IMG/VR virus record: IMGVR_UViG_3300025151_000167
Span: 1 to 32,391 of that record
From: a virus
Strand: one strand, 5' to 3'
Length of the DNA: 32,391 nucleotides
In this document: one piece after another, positions 1 through 7,565 of the stretch
How positions within the stretch are numbered: position 1 is the first letter of the stretch
Layout: each line of letters opens with the position of its first letter
Translations under genes and position numbers: made by a program
The notes under the pieces: generated by a model
The model's input: the letters and a program-made list of their open reading frames with translations, nothing else
The model's database searches: none
What the model was told of the DNA's origin: nothing

Positions 1-2
1 TT

Positions 3-2930
3 TCGACAAAGTACTTTGGTGGTAAAGGTCATCATAATACTCTACAAAGAAAGTTGGATGCTGATATCAAAGCGATTGCAGACGCAGGTGAGCATCTATA
101 CAGGATGCTTGGGCAAACTCCAGAAGGTAGGGCTCAACTTGCTCAGATATTCAACCCCAATGCTGACCACGAAACAGCGGCTGCTAACATGCGTATGTGG
201 GCAGCAATGTCAAATGATTTTTTACAAAAGGCACCCGAAGATAGTCACGACATCATGACGCTGGGTAACACGAAGGTTGAAGTTAAAGGTCAATCAAAGC
301 CGACTACAGACTTTGCTACGGGTATGAAAACTGCGGTTTCTAACTTTGGTAATGCAATTGGTGCTAAAAATGTATTTGATTATTTTCGTGCTTTGGATGC
401 TATTTCACAAATACAGAACGGCGTTATGATGCAGGCTGACCCTGAACAAGCACAAGCCTTGATTGAACAAGGAGAAATGTTTAATCGTCAATATGAAGAT
501 TCGCTTATGGATTCACTTGGTTTGGATAAATCTGATAATAGATTGCGACAAACGGTAAAAGATTATCTTGACAATACTCTACTACCCAGACTTAACGAAA
601 ACAAACCTATGCCTTCTGTTATGACAGGTCGACAATTGTTTAGTCAAATGTATCCTGATATAGACATCGACGCTATGCTTGCAGACATGCTCAATCGTGA
701 ACGGGTAAACAAACCTAATGTCAAAGACTTCGTTAGAAAGGTAGGACAAATATACAATACATTGGGTAGAAAAGCAGAAGAGAGAAACCGACAAACTGGT
801 ATCGGTTTTCAACTTGCACACAACTTAGATGATAGGTTTGAAGAAGATTTGCATACGAGTCGTTCTAAATTTTCAAGAGATTTGAAGGGTAAAGGTAAAG
901 CAAATGCAAGATATTTAGACGACCAGCAAAATGCGATACAGACACTCAATTCTTTAATTACTAATTTTTCAGATGTAGAAGTTCCACAGGAATTCACTCA
1001 AACTAAATCCGGTCTTGGTCGAGTTAAAGTCGGGCCAAACGGTCACGACACACATACCGTCAAGAGCCTGTATAACTCAGCCGGTTTTAGACATGAGTTT
1101 GGAGACGACTTTTCACCTAATTTCAATTACTACATAGGTTCTGACGGTACTCCTAAGATTACTATGGTTAACCCCAATGAGGATAATACTCAGGCTTTAG
1201 TCCCACTGACTAGTCACTTTTGGGACAAGATGATTTCAGTAGCGGCACCTGCTTGGCAGAGTTTACTTTACGGCCCTGAGCATCAAGAAGCAAGACAATC
1301 GTTGGCTATAAACGAAAGAAGAGCCCCTCAGTTTAAGTCTGGTGAGTTTACTAGGACACTCAATCAAAAGCCTAGGTCGGTTACTAAGTCTGACATCGGT
1401 CTAGCAGACTTAACTAATCCTGACATTATCAGAAAAGACTTGGGCCCGGAAGTCCCTACACTACAGCCGATGCACCGTATCTTTGAACTCGACGACCTTG
1501 AACATCTGCGTGGATTTACAGGCGACTGGATAGTTTCTGTCATGCCAGAGGGTGAAAGAGGGTTTGTTAAGAAAGACGATGACAAAGTTACATCTCCTAC
1601 TTTCGATTTATCAGATGAAGACAAAAAGAACTTCAAGAAAGTAACAAATGAAGATTATCATGTAGATGTCATAAAGACAGAAGACGGCTACTATATCTTT
1701 GATATCTTAGAATACGAAGATAAAGAAGTTCACGAAATCACGATTGACGATAGAATCAAAATACTTAGAGGTGCTATGGAAGGTGTAGGTAATATTCACT
1801 TACCAAGTGCTAGTGACACTCGACTTGCTGATGATGCAGGTCTTAAGTTAGCAGTAGATGATTTACAGAAAGACCACGGCTCAGTATTACTTAGAGACGC
1901 TAAGTCAACATATATGGCTGGTGAACTAAGACATCCTAAGTGGGTCATGCTCAAACCCGGCAAGGATGTAGTACTAAGAGTATTAGATAGAAGAGGTAAT
2001 GGACCTTACACATATCGTTTAGGTACTGGTCCGATTACTCAAGCCGAAAAGATAGGCAATCGAGCAGTAGAGTCAGAAGGTGAAACCTATATGGATGTGG
2101 GTGTTGCTTTCAATAGTTCAGAAAAATACAACAAAGGTGACCATGTTAAGGTCAACGCTGCTAATGTAAGTAAGGTAGAGTCAGTAGACGAAGAGACTGT
2201 TTACACTTTGACTGGCTCAGAAATAATTGGTGAAGCAGAAGGTGAAGGTCTTGTCAGCAGAGAGACACTAGGTTTACTTGCCAAGTCATTAGATTCACAA
2301 TGGCTTTGTGAAGTTCACAGGGCTAAGAGTGGCATCCGAGTAGTAATGCCACAAGGAGATGTAGTTTACAAAGCCACAGAATCTCAAGGTCATTGGTCGG
2401 TTCATAGTCCACTTTCTTCTAACAGTTATTTGGTCAGACTATCTGAAAGCCAACGAGCGTACTGGAGTCCCATAGCAGGTGCATTACTCAAGGCTAATCT
2501 TGATATTGCAGAATCAGATAACGAAGACAAAGCAGAAGTTCATGAATCACAAGGTGACGGTAAGCCACTTATACCTCCTAAGAAAATAAAAGACTCCGAA
2601 TGGAAAGATAGAGAGAAACGGATGGTAATGGTCAAAGGTCTACAATTGATAGAGAAACTTCTGAAAAGCGGAGTAGGCGCTGTAGGTCAATCGAGCACAG
2701 GTACTATGGGTCTGGGTATAGACTATGCCACGCCTATAGAATCACCCATGGGTCCGACGAACTTACACGATGAGAAGACGATGCCGGACTATGACAACAA
2801 AAAACGACCCGGAGAAGACTCTTCTATAGAACCGGAAACGGAAGACCAAGAGGATAAAAAGCACTTGGTCATACCTGTATCAGATGGTGTTTTAGAGGTA
2901 GATTCAGACAAGGCCGTTTTCCATACTTGA
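3..2930 (+). CDS. Large head-module protein with degenerate ATP-dependent DNA ligase domain, 5' partial
   Basis: The frame is open to the left edge, so the TTG at 54 is probably internal and the gene is cut off; residues here count from that TTG. Residues 1 to about 460 are mostly charged and helical and I do not recognise them. From about 466 to 725 the order of motifs matches an ATP-dependent DNA ligase: a TLQPM lead-in, motif I at 497-502 (MPEGER where KxDGxR is expected), FDIL at 549-552 followed by a DDR, motif IV at 608-615 (HGSVLLRD), motif V at 630-635 (WVMLKP), then an OB-fold-like stretch. The catalytic lysine is methionine, the motif IV glutamate is histidine, and one motif V lysine is methionine, so ligation activity is unlikely. 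The C-terminus is acidic. It lies directly upstream of the prohead protease, where a portal or portal-associated protein is usual, so a virion or packaging role is inferred. Confidence 0.75.
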   Translation, partial: STKYFGGKGHHNTLQRKLDADIKAIADAGEHLYRMLGQTPEGRAQLAQIFNPNADHETAAANMRMWAAMSNDFLQKAPEDSHDIMTLGNTKVEVKGQSKPTTDFATGMKTAVSNFGNAIGAKNVFDYFRALDAISQIQNGVMMQADPEQAQALIEQGEMFNRQYEDSLMDSLGLDKSDNRLRQTVKDYLDNTLLPRLNENKPMPSVMTGRQLFSQMYPDIDIDAMLADMLNRERVNKPNVKDFVRKVGQIYNTLGRKAEERNRQTGIGFQLAHNLDDRFEEDLHTSRSKFSRDLKGKGKANARYLDDQQNAIQTLNSLITNFSDVEVPQEFTQTKSGLGRVKVGPNGHDTHTVKSLYNSAGFRHEFGDDFSPNFNYYIGSDGTPKITMVNPNEDNTQALVPLTSHFWDKMISVAAPAWQSLLYGPEHQEARQSLAINERRAPQFKSGEFTRTLNQKPRSVTKSDIGLADLTNPDIIRKDLGPEVPTLQPMHRIFELDDLEHLRGFTGDWIVSVMPEGERGFVKKDDDKVTSPTFDLSDEDKKNFKKVTNEDYHVDVIKTEDGYYIFDILEYEDKEVHEITIDDRIKILRGAMEGVGNIHLPSASDTRLADDAGLKLAVDDLQKDHGSVLLRDAKSTYMAGELRHPKWVMLKPGKDVVLRVLDRRGNGPYTYRLGTGPITQAEKIGNRAVESEGETYMDVGVAFNSSEKYNKGDHVKVNAANVSKVESVDEETVYTLTGSEIIGEAEGEGLVSRETLGLLAKSLDSQWLCEVHRAKSGIRVVMPQGDVVYKATESQGHWSVHSPLSSNSYLVRLSESQRAYWSPIAGALLKANLDIAESDNEDKAEVHESQGDGKPLIPPKKIKDSEWKDREKRMVMVKGLQLIEKLLKSGVGAVGQSSTGTMGLGIDYATPIESPMGPTNLHDEKTMPDYDNKKRPGEDSSIEPETEDQEDKKHLVIPVSDGVLEVDSDKAVFHT
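1449..2230 (+). other. Pseudo-ligase nucleotidyltransferase plus OB-fold-like region
   Basis: This part of the first gene encodes the ligase-like region. Visible landmarks are MPEGER (1542-1559), FDIL (1698-1709), HGSVLLRD (1875-1898) and WVMLKP (1941-1958). Spacing and order follow archaeal ATP-dependent ligases, whose corresponding motifs are KxDGxR, FDxL, EGxxxK/R and WLKxKP. The glycine and arginine of motif I, the FDIL core and the second lysine of motif V are kept. The covalent-intermediate lysine is not, and no alternative KxDG occurs nearby. This was judged by eye without an alignment program. Confidence 0.65.
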
Positions 2931-2938
2931 TTAAATAG
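2931..2938 (+). promoter_or_regulatory. Possible archaeal TATA box for the protease gene
   Basis: TTAAATAG follows the upstream stop codon directly and is centred about 27 bases before the ATG at 2962. That is the usual archaeal TATA-to-start distance and would give a leaderless transcript. The 31-base spacer has no convincing Shine-Dalgarno sequence, unlike the next two spacers, which fits leaderless initiation. No clear BRE is seen, so this is tentative. Confidence 0.3.
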
Positions 2939-2961
2939 TATGAGCATTCTCTATAGAATCA

Positions 2962-4359
2962 ATGGCAGCGATGGCTTCACTGAGAACTTCCCCCGTCAAC
3001 CACGGTGGAACTATTAGTATAGTTAAGGCTGACAACGACCTCGTAATCGCTGGATACGCATCTGTTGAGATGGTAGACAAGCAAGGAGATTTGATTACCA
3101 GAGGTGCTTTGAAAGACGCTTTTGGTGACTTTATGAAAGCAGATGGATTTAGAAATGTCCAACTTGCTCACTCAAACATACAAGTTGGAAGCGTTATTCC
3201 ATCTTATACTGACTCTGATGGCAGAGTTTGGAAATCCGGTGTCGATGACGCTGGTATGTTCGTAGTCATTAAACTACGAGACGACATAGAAAAGGCAAGA
3301 GAAGTTGCCAAGGAAATTCGCAAAGGAGCCCTTAGAGGTTTCAGTATTGGAGGACAAGCATTCAAGAGAATGCGAAAGAGTGACCAACAACACGGTGACT
3401 ACACAGAAATCTCCAAACTGGAACTACACGAGGTCACAATTTGTGAGAAAGGTATTAACCCGGAGGCGACATTCCGTATATTGAAGGAGGACACAAACAT
3501 GAACGATGATAATGTATTGAATGAACTGTCAAGCACACTAGATAGACTGAACGGAAGACTCGACGCTATGGAAAAAGGCGAAATGCCAAAAGAAGCAAGA
3601 GAGGCGCTTGAGGCATCTCAAGACAAGAAACCCAAAAAAGATGAGGCGGAAGAAATGGCTGATGATAACGAAGATAAGAAAATGTACGGTGCTGAGCACA
3701 AAGGTGAAGGAGACATGGAAAAAGGATATTCCGATGTCATTACTACTGATTACCTAAACTGGATGGAAAACACTCTGAAATCAGCAGGTGTTGACATCGC
3801 AGGTGCAAGAAACCACTTCGACAATGTTTCAAAGGCTAACCTAGGAAGCACACCAGAAGCAATCGGTGACGGTGCAGACTACTTCGCTGGACAAGTTAAG
3901 GGTCGAGCACAAGAAGGTGGCTCTCCATCAACTAATGCAATTGGAAAACTCAACAGCGGCGGAAGCGGTGCAGTAGCAAAAGGCTACCTACACCCAGACC
4001 TAGTTACTGCATCTGATTTGGAAGCAGCATACGAAGTTTACAAAGCAGCATCCCTAGAAGAACAATTCAAGGGTAACCTTGGTGCTGTATTTGCTGACAG
4101 ACTAAACAAAGAACTTACCTCAGAAGCACAAGCAAGAGAAGCCGCTTCCTTTGACGCAAGAACACCACTTGCTAACATCGAAAAGGCTCTGGCTGACTTG
4201 AGCGACAGAATTGATAACATCAGTAAGTCGTCTGATTCAGTAGAAGCAGCAACAATTAGAAAGCAACTTTCCACTGTCGAAGTACCTTCGACACAGGACT
4301 TAGCAAGCATGGACTGGTCAGAAGTCCATAACCTTGCTGGGAGCGTATTTCATAACTGA
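2962..4359 (+). CDS. HK97-type prohead protease fused to scaffold-like domain
   Basis: This 465-residue protein starts with a phage prohead serine protease domain (residues about 17-175) that would cleave scaffold and capsid protein during head maturation. Visible family features are the GYASVEMVDKQGDLI strand, a probable catalytic His70 in QLAHSN, a probable catalytic Ser128 in GFSIGG, and the ELHEVTICEKGINPEA strand that closes the domain. From residue 180 the sequence changes to a predicted coiled coil, a highly charged Lys/Glu/Asp segment, then an alanine- and serine-rich helical tail to 465. That resembles a scaffold or delta domain. The gene sits directly before the major capsid gene, the standard order. 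The ATG at 2962 is used; an ATG three codons later (2971) is also possible. See the internal start at 3499. Confidence 0.85.
   Translation: MAAMASLRTSPVNHGGTISIVKADNDLVIAGYASVEMVDKQGDLITRGALKDAFGDFMKADGFRNVQLAHSNIQVGSVIPSYTDSDGRVWKSGVDDAGMFVVIKLRDDIEKAREVAKEIRKGALRGFSIGGQAFKRMRKSDQQHGDYTEISKLELHEVTICEKGINPEATFRILKEDTNMNDDNVLNELSSTLDRLNGRLDAMEKGEMPKEAREALEASQDKKPKKDEAEEMADDNEDKKMYGAEHKGEGDMEKGYSDVITTDYLNWMENTLKSAGVDIAGARNHFDNVSKANLGSTPEAIGDGADYFAGQVKGRAQEGGSPSTNAIGKLNSGGSGAVAKGYLHPDLVTASDLEAAYEVYKAASLEEQFKGNLGAVFADRLNKELTSEAQAREAASFDARTPLANIEKALADLSDRIDNISKSSDSVEAATIRKQLSTVEVPSTQDLASMDWSEVHNLAGSVFHN
3484..3490 (+). promoter_or_regulatory. Internal Shine-Dalgarno for a nested scaffold start
   Basis: AAGGAGG lies inside the protease gene, eight bases before an in-frame ATG at 3499. 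The match to the archaeal/bacterial anti-Shine-Dalgarno is stronger than at the gene's own start, and it falls exactly at the boundary between the protease and scaffold-like parts. Confidence 0.55.
3499..4359 (+). CDS. Candidate nested scaffold protein from internal in-frame start
   Basis: Initiation at the internal ATG would give a 286-residue protein made only of the scaffold-like region: MNDDNVLNELSSTLDRLNGR, then a charged linker, then a helical C-terminus. In phage lambda the protease gene C and scaffold gene Nu3 are nested in this same way, with the scaffold made in larger amounts from an internal start. The support here is the AAGGAGG at good spacing and the domain boundary at the same codon. 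Use of the start in vivo is inferred. Confidence 0.5.
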   Translation: MNDDNVLNELSSTLDRLNGRLDAMEKGEMPKEAREALEASQDKKPKKDEAEEMADDNEDKKMYGAEHKGEGDMEKGYSDVITTDYLNWMENTLKSAGVDIAGARNHFDNVSKANLGSTPEAIGDGADYFAGQVKGRAQEGGSPSTNAIGKLNSGGSGAVAKGYLHPDLVTASDLEAAYEVYKAASLEEQFKGNLGAVFADRLNKELTSEAQAREAASFDARTPLANIEKALADLSDRIDNISKSSDSVEAATIRKQLSTVEVPSTQDLASMDWSEVHNLAGSVFHN

Positions 4360-4378
4360 ATAGGTGGATAAAATAAGA

Positions 4379-4390
4379 TTAAGGAGATGA
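4379..4390 (+). promoter_or_regulatory. Strong Shine-Dalgarno of the major capsid gene
   Basis: TTAAGGAGATGA lies six bases before the ATG at 4397 and matches the anti-Shine-Dalgarno complement TAAGGAGGTGA at all but one position. The same 12 bases at the same spacing precede the next gene. An AT-rich GATAAAATA (4368-4376) just upstream could be a TATA element, but it is too close to serve this site and a leadered transcript together. Confidence 0.7.
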
Positions 4391-4396
4391 CAAGAT

Positions 4397-5530
4397 ATGG
4401 CAAGAAATTACATGAGAACAATCAATGACATGGAGCGTTACTACTACGGTGCTGGACAAAGTATGGGATACTCATACACTGGTTCAGAACTATTGAAGGC
4501 TGATGCACCATTGCTAAGCACAACAGCAGGAACATACCAAGCAATCTACGGTAGAAAAGTTTGGTCACAACTAAACCAAGAATTCAACGCATTTTCAATT
4601 CTACCAAAGAAACCATGGGACAGAAGTGGATGGAGAGTAGTTACTGCTAAGCCTTCCAAGACTGTTGGTGGCGGAATTGCAGAGAACGGTACACTACCAG
4701 ACACAACCAAACCTACTTTCCAGAATGTTGCAGCAAAGCCTAAAACTATCGCTCACTCATTCGATATGTCTGAAGTAGCAATTTTCCTAAATGACAAAGA
4801 CGACGGTCTAGGTGACATTCGTTCAGTCTTGAAAGAAGAGATGGGTAAGCACCACGCAGAGCACATCAACGACATGCTAACTGAGGATGTAACAACTGTA
4901 GCAGGTAACGACTTTGAATCACTTGACAGAATTACCACTGGTAACAACTCAATGACATCTGGTACTCACTACGATGCAGGTGACGAAGACATTTACTCCA
5001 TTGACAGAAGTGCAGCCGGGAACTCTTGGGCATTTGCTGAGGATTCTGCTGACAGCGGTTCTACTAACAGAACTCTATCACTTGACCACTTAGATGAGAT
5101 GTTTAGACTTATCTGGACTCGTGGTGGAAATCCAAAGGTCATGCTAACTGGATATGACACCTTGATGAGAATACAACAACTTCTACAAAGCCAACAAAGG
5201 TTCATGGAAGAAAAGAGAGTAGTTCCAACATTCAACGGTGTAAAAGGTGTTCCGGGTATGGAAGCAGGTTTCATCGTAGCAACTTACAACGGTGTTCCAA
5301 TTATCCCAACCAAGGAGATGGCAAGCGACGGCATCAGCAGAATTTACATGCTTGATACTGACTACCTATACTTTAGCACTGCAAAGCCAACACAATACTT
5401 TGAATCTGGTATCGAAACCGGAGACCCATTCGCCATTAACCGCCTCGGTCAAGAGGGACTTTACCGAACAATGGGTGAAGTATGGACAACTTTCTTCGGA
5501 GGTCAAGGTTCTATCCGTGACTTGAAGTGA
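4397..5530 (+). CDS. Major capsid protein, HK97 fold
   Basis: This 377-residue protein follows the protease-scaffold gene and has the length and layout of HK97-type major capsid proteins, which assemble into the icosahedral shell. The N-terminal about 45 residues, with several Tyr and Gly, would be the N-arm. A segment rich in W, P and K (KVWSQLNQEFNAFSILPKKP) leads into the E-loop and spine region. The C-terminal half has typical P- and A-domain patterns, such as LDHLDEMFRLIWTRGGNPKVMLTGYDTLMRIQQLL, PGMEAGFIVATYNGVPIIPT, and DTDYLYFSTAKPTQYFESGI near the end. Its Asn codons favour AAC (12 against 5 AAT), as in a highly expressed gene. The assignment rests on position, length and pattern, not on a computed match. 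Confidence 0.85.
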   Translation: MARNYMRTINDMERYYYGAGQSMGYSYTGSELLKADAPLLSTTAGTYQAIYGRKVWSQLNQEFNAFSILPKKPWDRSGWRVVTAKPSKTVGGGIAENGTLPDTTKPTFQNVAAKPKTIAHSFDMSEVAIFLNDKDDGLGDIRSVLKEEMGKHHAEHINDMLTEDVTTVAGNDFESLDRITTGNNSMTSGTHYDAGDEDIYSIDRSAAGNSWAFAEDSADSGSTNRTLSLDHLDEMFRLIWTRGGNPKVMLTGYDTLMRIQQLLQSQQRFMEEKRVVPTFNGVKGVPGMEAGFIVATYNGVPIIPTKEMASDGISRIYMLDTDYLYFSTAKPTQYFESGIETGDPFAINRLGQEGLYRTMGEVWTTFFGGQGSIRDLK

Positions 5531-5551
5531 GGATTAATGGAGAATAAGATA

Positions 5552-5563
5552 TTAAGGAGATGA
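5552..5563 (+). promoter_or_regulatory. Strong Shine-Dalgarno, copy of the capsid-gene leader
   Basis: TTAAGGAGATGA is six bases before the ATG at 5570. It is identical in sequence and spacing to the capsid gene site, and both are preceded by AATAAGAT. This suggests matched high translation of the two neighbouring genes. Confidence 0.7.
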
Positions 5564-5569
5564 TTAAAT

Positions 5570-6010
5570 ATGGCAGCATTAACACACAGAGGAATAACAT
5601 ATACGCTAAGCAGTGCAGTTACACCAGTAATGAACTTGGATTTACAACTTCAAGGCGGAGTAGACCAAGATGAAACTGGTTGGCTAAGTGGTGCAGGAGC
5701 AGCACCGGGAACTTATCCGGGTGCTTTGACTGGTTTCCAAGCAACTAACACAGATACAACTAACATCGGGGCAAGGAATCCACGATTGGCTATGCTAACT
5801 TTACCTTCTGGAGTAGCAGAAGGAAGTACTTTGACTCTTTCTGGAGAGGTTAGTAAAATTGTATCATTCGTATCACAAAGAGCAGATGCAACAGCAAACA
5901 TAGCGATTACACATACTAGTGACCTAGTATTGACTTTCGATATGGAAGCAACTGCTGATGGTACCACTGACGATTTAACTGCAATGGAACTTTGGCTAGT
6001 ATTGGCTTGA
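5570..6010 (+). CDS. Putative capsid decoration (cement) protein
   Basis: This 146-residue protein has no recognised motif. It is rich in Thr, Ala, Gly and Ser with alternating hydrophobic residues (TLTLSGEVSKIVSFVSQR, IAITHTSDLVLTFDMEA), which suggests an all-beta fold. It has no signal peptide, membrane segment or cysteine. The position immediately after the major capsid gene and the near-identical leader suggest a stoichiometric capsid component, so a decoration or cement protein is the best guess. A minor tail or head-fibre subunit is an alternative. Confidence 0.5.
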   Translation: MAALTHRGITYTLSSAVTPVMNLDLQLQGGVDQDETGWLSGAGAAPGTYPGALTGFQATNTDTTNIGARNPRLAMLTLPSGVAEGSTLTLSGEVSKIVSFVSQRADATANIAITHTSDLVLTFDMEATADGTTDDLTAMELWLVLA

Positions 6011-6021
6011 GGTGAGTAACC

Positions 6022-6471
6022 TTGCCTAAAGTTACATACATAGGTAACTACGCCTATAGGAAAGTACCGGGTACTAAAGAAGTCTGGATAAGAAGAGAAG
6101 TCAAAGAGGTTTCTCAGGAATGGCTAGACACTTACCGTACCGCTATCTGTACTAACCCAGAAGTGTTTGTAGTCGAAGGCGATGCTAAGACTACACCGGG
6201 AGTAGGTATCACAGTAGACGAAGGTGGCGACGGATTACCTGACGCAGGTTGGACTAAGAAGGATATCACAGGATGGCTAAAAGAAAAAGGAGTAACCGTA
6301 ACAGGGTATGCTACTAAAGCAAAACTCTTGGATAAGGTAAAGACAGCGCTCAATCCACCGGCACCAGAGCCAGTGGTTGAGGAGGTCGCTCCTGAACCTG
6401 TAGCAGAAGAAGTGGTAGAAGAGACTATAACAGAGGACACTATCGTAAAGACAGACGGAGTTGAAGAATAA
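6022..6471 (+). CDS. HeH/SAP-like domain virion-region protein with Pro-Glu tail
   Basis: The 149-residue product starts at TTG 6022, seven bases after GGTGA. The N-terminal about 55 residues form a small beta-type module (KVTYIGNYAYRKVPGTKEVW). Residues 76-110 form a helix-extension-helix pattern (GWTKKDITGWLKEKG, then ATKAKLLDKVKTAL), a nucleic-acid-binding motif often found in small phage proteins coded just after the capsid gene. Residues 112-133 are a Pro/Glu/Val low-complexity stretch with an EPV(V/A)EEV repeat, probably unstructured. The stop codon overlaps the next ATG by one base, so translation is coupled. A role at the head-DNA or head-completion step is inferred from position. Confidence 0.6.
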   Translation: MPKVTYIGNYAYRKVPGTKEVWIRREVKEVSQEWLDTYRTAICTNPEVFVVEGDAKTTPGVGITVDEGGDGLPDAGWTKKDITGWLKEKGVTVTGYATKAKLLDKVKTALNPPAPEPVVEEVAPEPVAEEVVEETITEDTIVKTDGVEE

Positions 6472-7037
6472 TGGCAGCAACAATTGAACAAGATGTAAGA
6501 ATAACTACTTTGGGTAACTTAACAATGATAACGGGTACATTTACAGAAGGTGGATTAGAAATAGATTACAGTTCTTATTTGAGTAATGTAATGGCAGCAG
6601 GCGCTAATCTTACTTCTCTAACTAAAACTCCTGTAACCACTAACGGTACAGCCTCAATTGGCGATACCGCTATCACAGTTGACGGAGTTAACGCACATGA
6701 AGTAATTTCAAAGGGTATGACAATATATGATGAGAACTCTGCTAAAATTGGAGTTGTTTCCAGTGTTGGCGGAGGCGGCGGAGTAGGTGTAACAATCAAC
6801 TTAGAAGCAGGTTCATTAGTGGATTTGGCTAACAACAAGCGTATCTGTGTATGGGGAGCCGCTACTGGTCTACATGATTTCAGCCAATCTACCGATGTAG
6901 ATATAGATGTTTCACCAGATGTTTCTATCAATGAAGCAAGACAAGTCCTACACATTAGTGTGGGTCGAGGTGGAGAAGATTTAACAGATGATGCTACAGA
7001 CAGAGCAGGTAAGTGGTGGGCTTTAGGTCAGCGCTGA
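6471..7037 (+). CDS. Beta-rich virion protein carrying a recurring structural module
   Basis: This 188-residue protein begins in the TAATG overlap with the previous gene. I do not recognise a family. Residues about 60-130 contain the pattern GDTAITVDG...KGMTIYDE...KIGVVSSV...VTINLEAGSLV, a compact beta unit that recurs in altered form in three larger tail proteins of this window. The rest is also Gly/Thr/Asp-rich with little helix. No cysteine pairs or membrane segments are seen. It lies between capsid and connector genes, so a head-surface or head-completion protein is likely. Confidence 0.5.
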   Translation: MAATIEQDVRITTLGNLTMITGTFTEGGLEIDYSSYLSNVMAAGANLTSLTKTPVTTNGTASIGDTAITVDGVNAHEVISKGMTIYDENSAKIGVVSSVGGGGGVGVTINLEAGSLVDLANNKRICVWGAATGLHDFSQSTDVDIDVSPDVSINEARQVLHISVGRGGEDLTDDATDRAGKWWALGQR

Positions 7038-7053
7038 TTAGGCGGTGATTTGA

Positions 7054-7227
7054 TTGGCAACAACAGTGACAATACTTGGTCCTTTTGCACAGGCCGATTT
7101 CAATACTAGTAGTGGAAAAACTACCATACAAAATGCAATAAGTACTGCTATAGGTGGTAACACATGTGTTTCTGCCGACCCTCAAGTTATACTTGGTAAC
7201 ATCTACATATTCGTAACCACATCTTGA
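7054..7227 (+). CDS. Small 57-residue protein, TTG start
   Basis: This short frame starts at TTG after GGCGGTGATT (7041-7050), a good archaeal ribosome-binding site at close spacing, and ends with TGA at 7225-7227. The product begins LATTVTILGPFAQADFNTSS and ends IYIFVTTS. It has a Gly/Thr/Ser-rich middle with one Cys and an extended, beta-like pattern, with no recognisable domain. It fills what would otherwise be a 200-base gap in a tightly packed operon, and the next gene starts ten bases after its stop, which supports it being real. Function unknown. Confidence 0.55.
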   Translation: MATTVTILGPFAQADFNTSSGKTTIQNAISTAIGGNTCVSADPQVILGNIYIFVTTS

Positions 7228-7236
7228 GGTGGTTGA

Positions 7237-7521
7237 ATGGATGCTTTTGGTAGTTTAGGACTTGACGATATCAAGCGTTTACAAAAGCGGGGTATTCGTC
7301 TCAACGAATCATACGGTGCTTCTGTTAAAACCGACGAAGAAAGACCGTTAGAAGGTGTCACCCTTAAGCAGCGTAACCGTAACAAGAACGCTGGCGATGT
7401 ACTGAACATCGGTAGCGGCACTAGATGCAAAAGTTGCGGTATGCTTTACTTCTGTTGGGTCGATAAGTGTAGAACATGCGGCAAGCAAATGGACTTCAAT
7501 TTAGGAGTGAAAGAACAGTAG
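7237..7521 (+). CDS. Small zinc-ribbon protein
   Basis: This is a 94-residue protein with a charged N-terminal half rich in Lys, Arg, Asp and Glu. The C-terminal zinc-ribbon pattern is Cys64-X2-Cys67 and Cys78-X2-Cys81, with an extra Cys73 between. GAGGTGGTTGA precedes the ATG. It sits between head genes and the adaptor gene. Small zinc-binding proteins in this part of tailed-virus genomes can be head-completion or assembly factors, but a transcription-related role is equally possible. The zinc motif is seen; the role is not known. Confidence 0.6.
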   Translation: MDAFGSLGLDDIKRLQKRGIRLNESYGASVKTDEERPLEGVTLKQRNRNKNAGDVLNIGSGTRCKSCGMLYFCWVDKCRTCGKQMDFNLGVKEQ

Positions 7522-7565
7522 ATTTAATCATGTACCGTGTCATGGCTTAGTTAAGAGGATGACAG

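Noticed and set aside
54-56. TTG at 54 as the true start of the first gene
   Set aside because: The frame is open upstream to the window edge with coding-like sequence and there is no ribosome-binding site before the TTG, so the gene is more likely truncated.
16-258. 80-codon frame overlapping the first gene
   Set aside because: It lies wholly inside the larger frame, with no ribosome-binding site or protein-like pattern.
6132-6491. 119-codon minus-strand frame opposite the HeH protein gene
   Set aside because: Its Ser/Thr/Val-rich product is the antisense of the Pro-Glu-Val repeat and neighbours. It spans two well-supported + strand genes.
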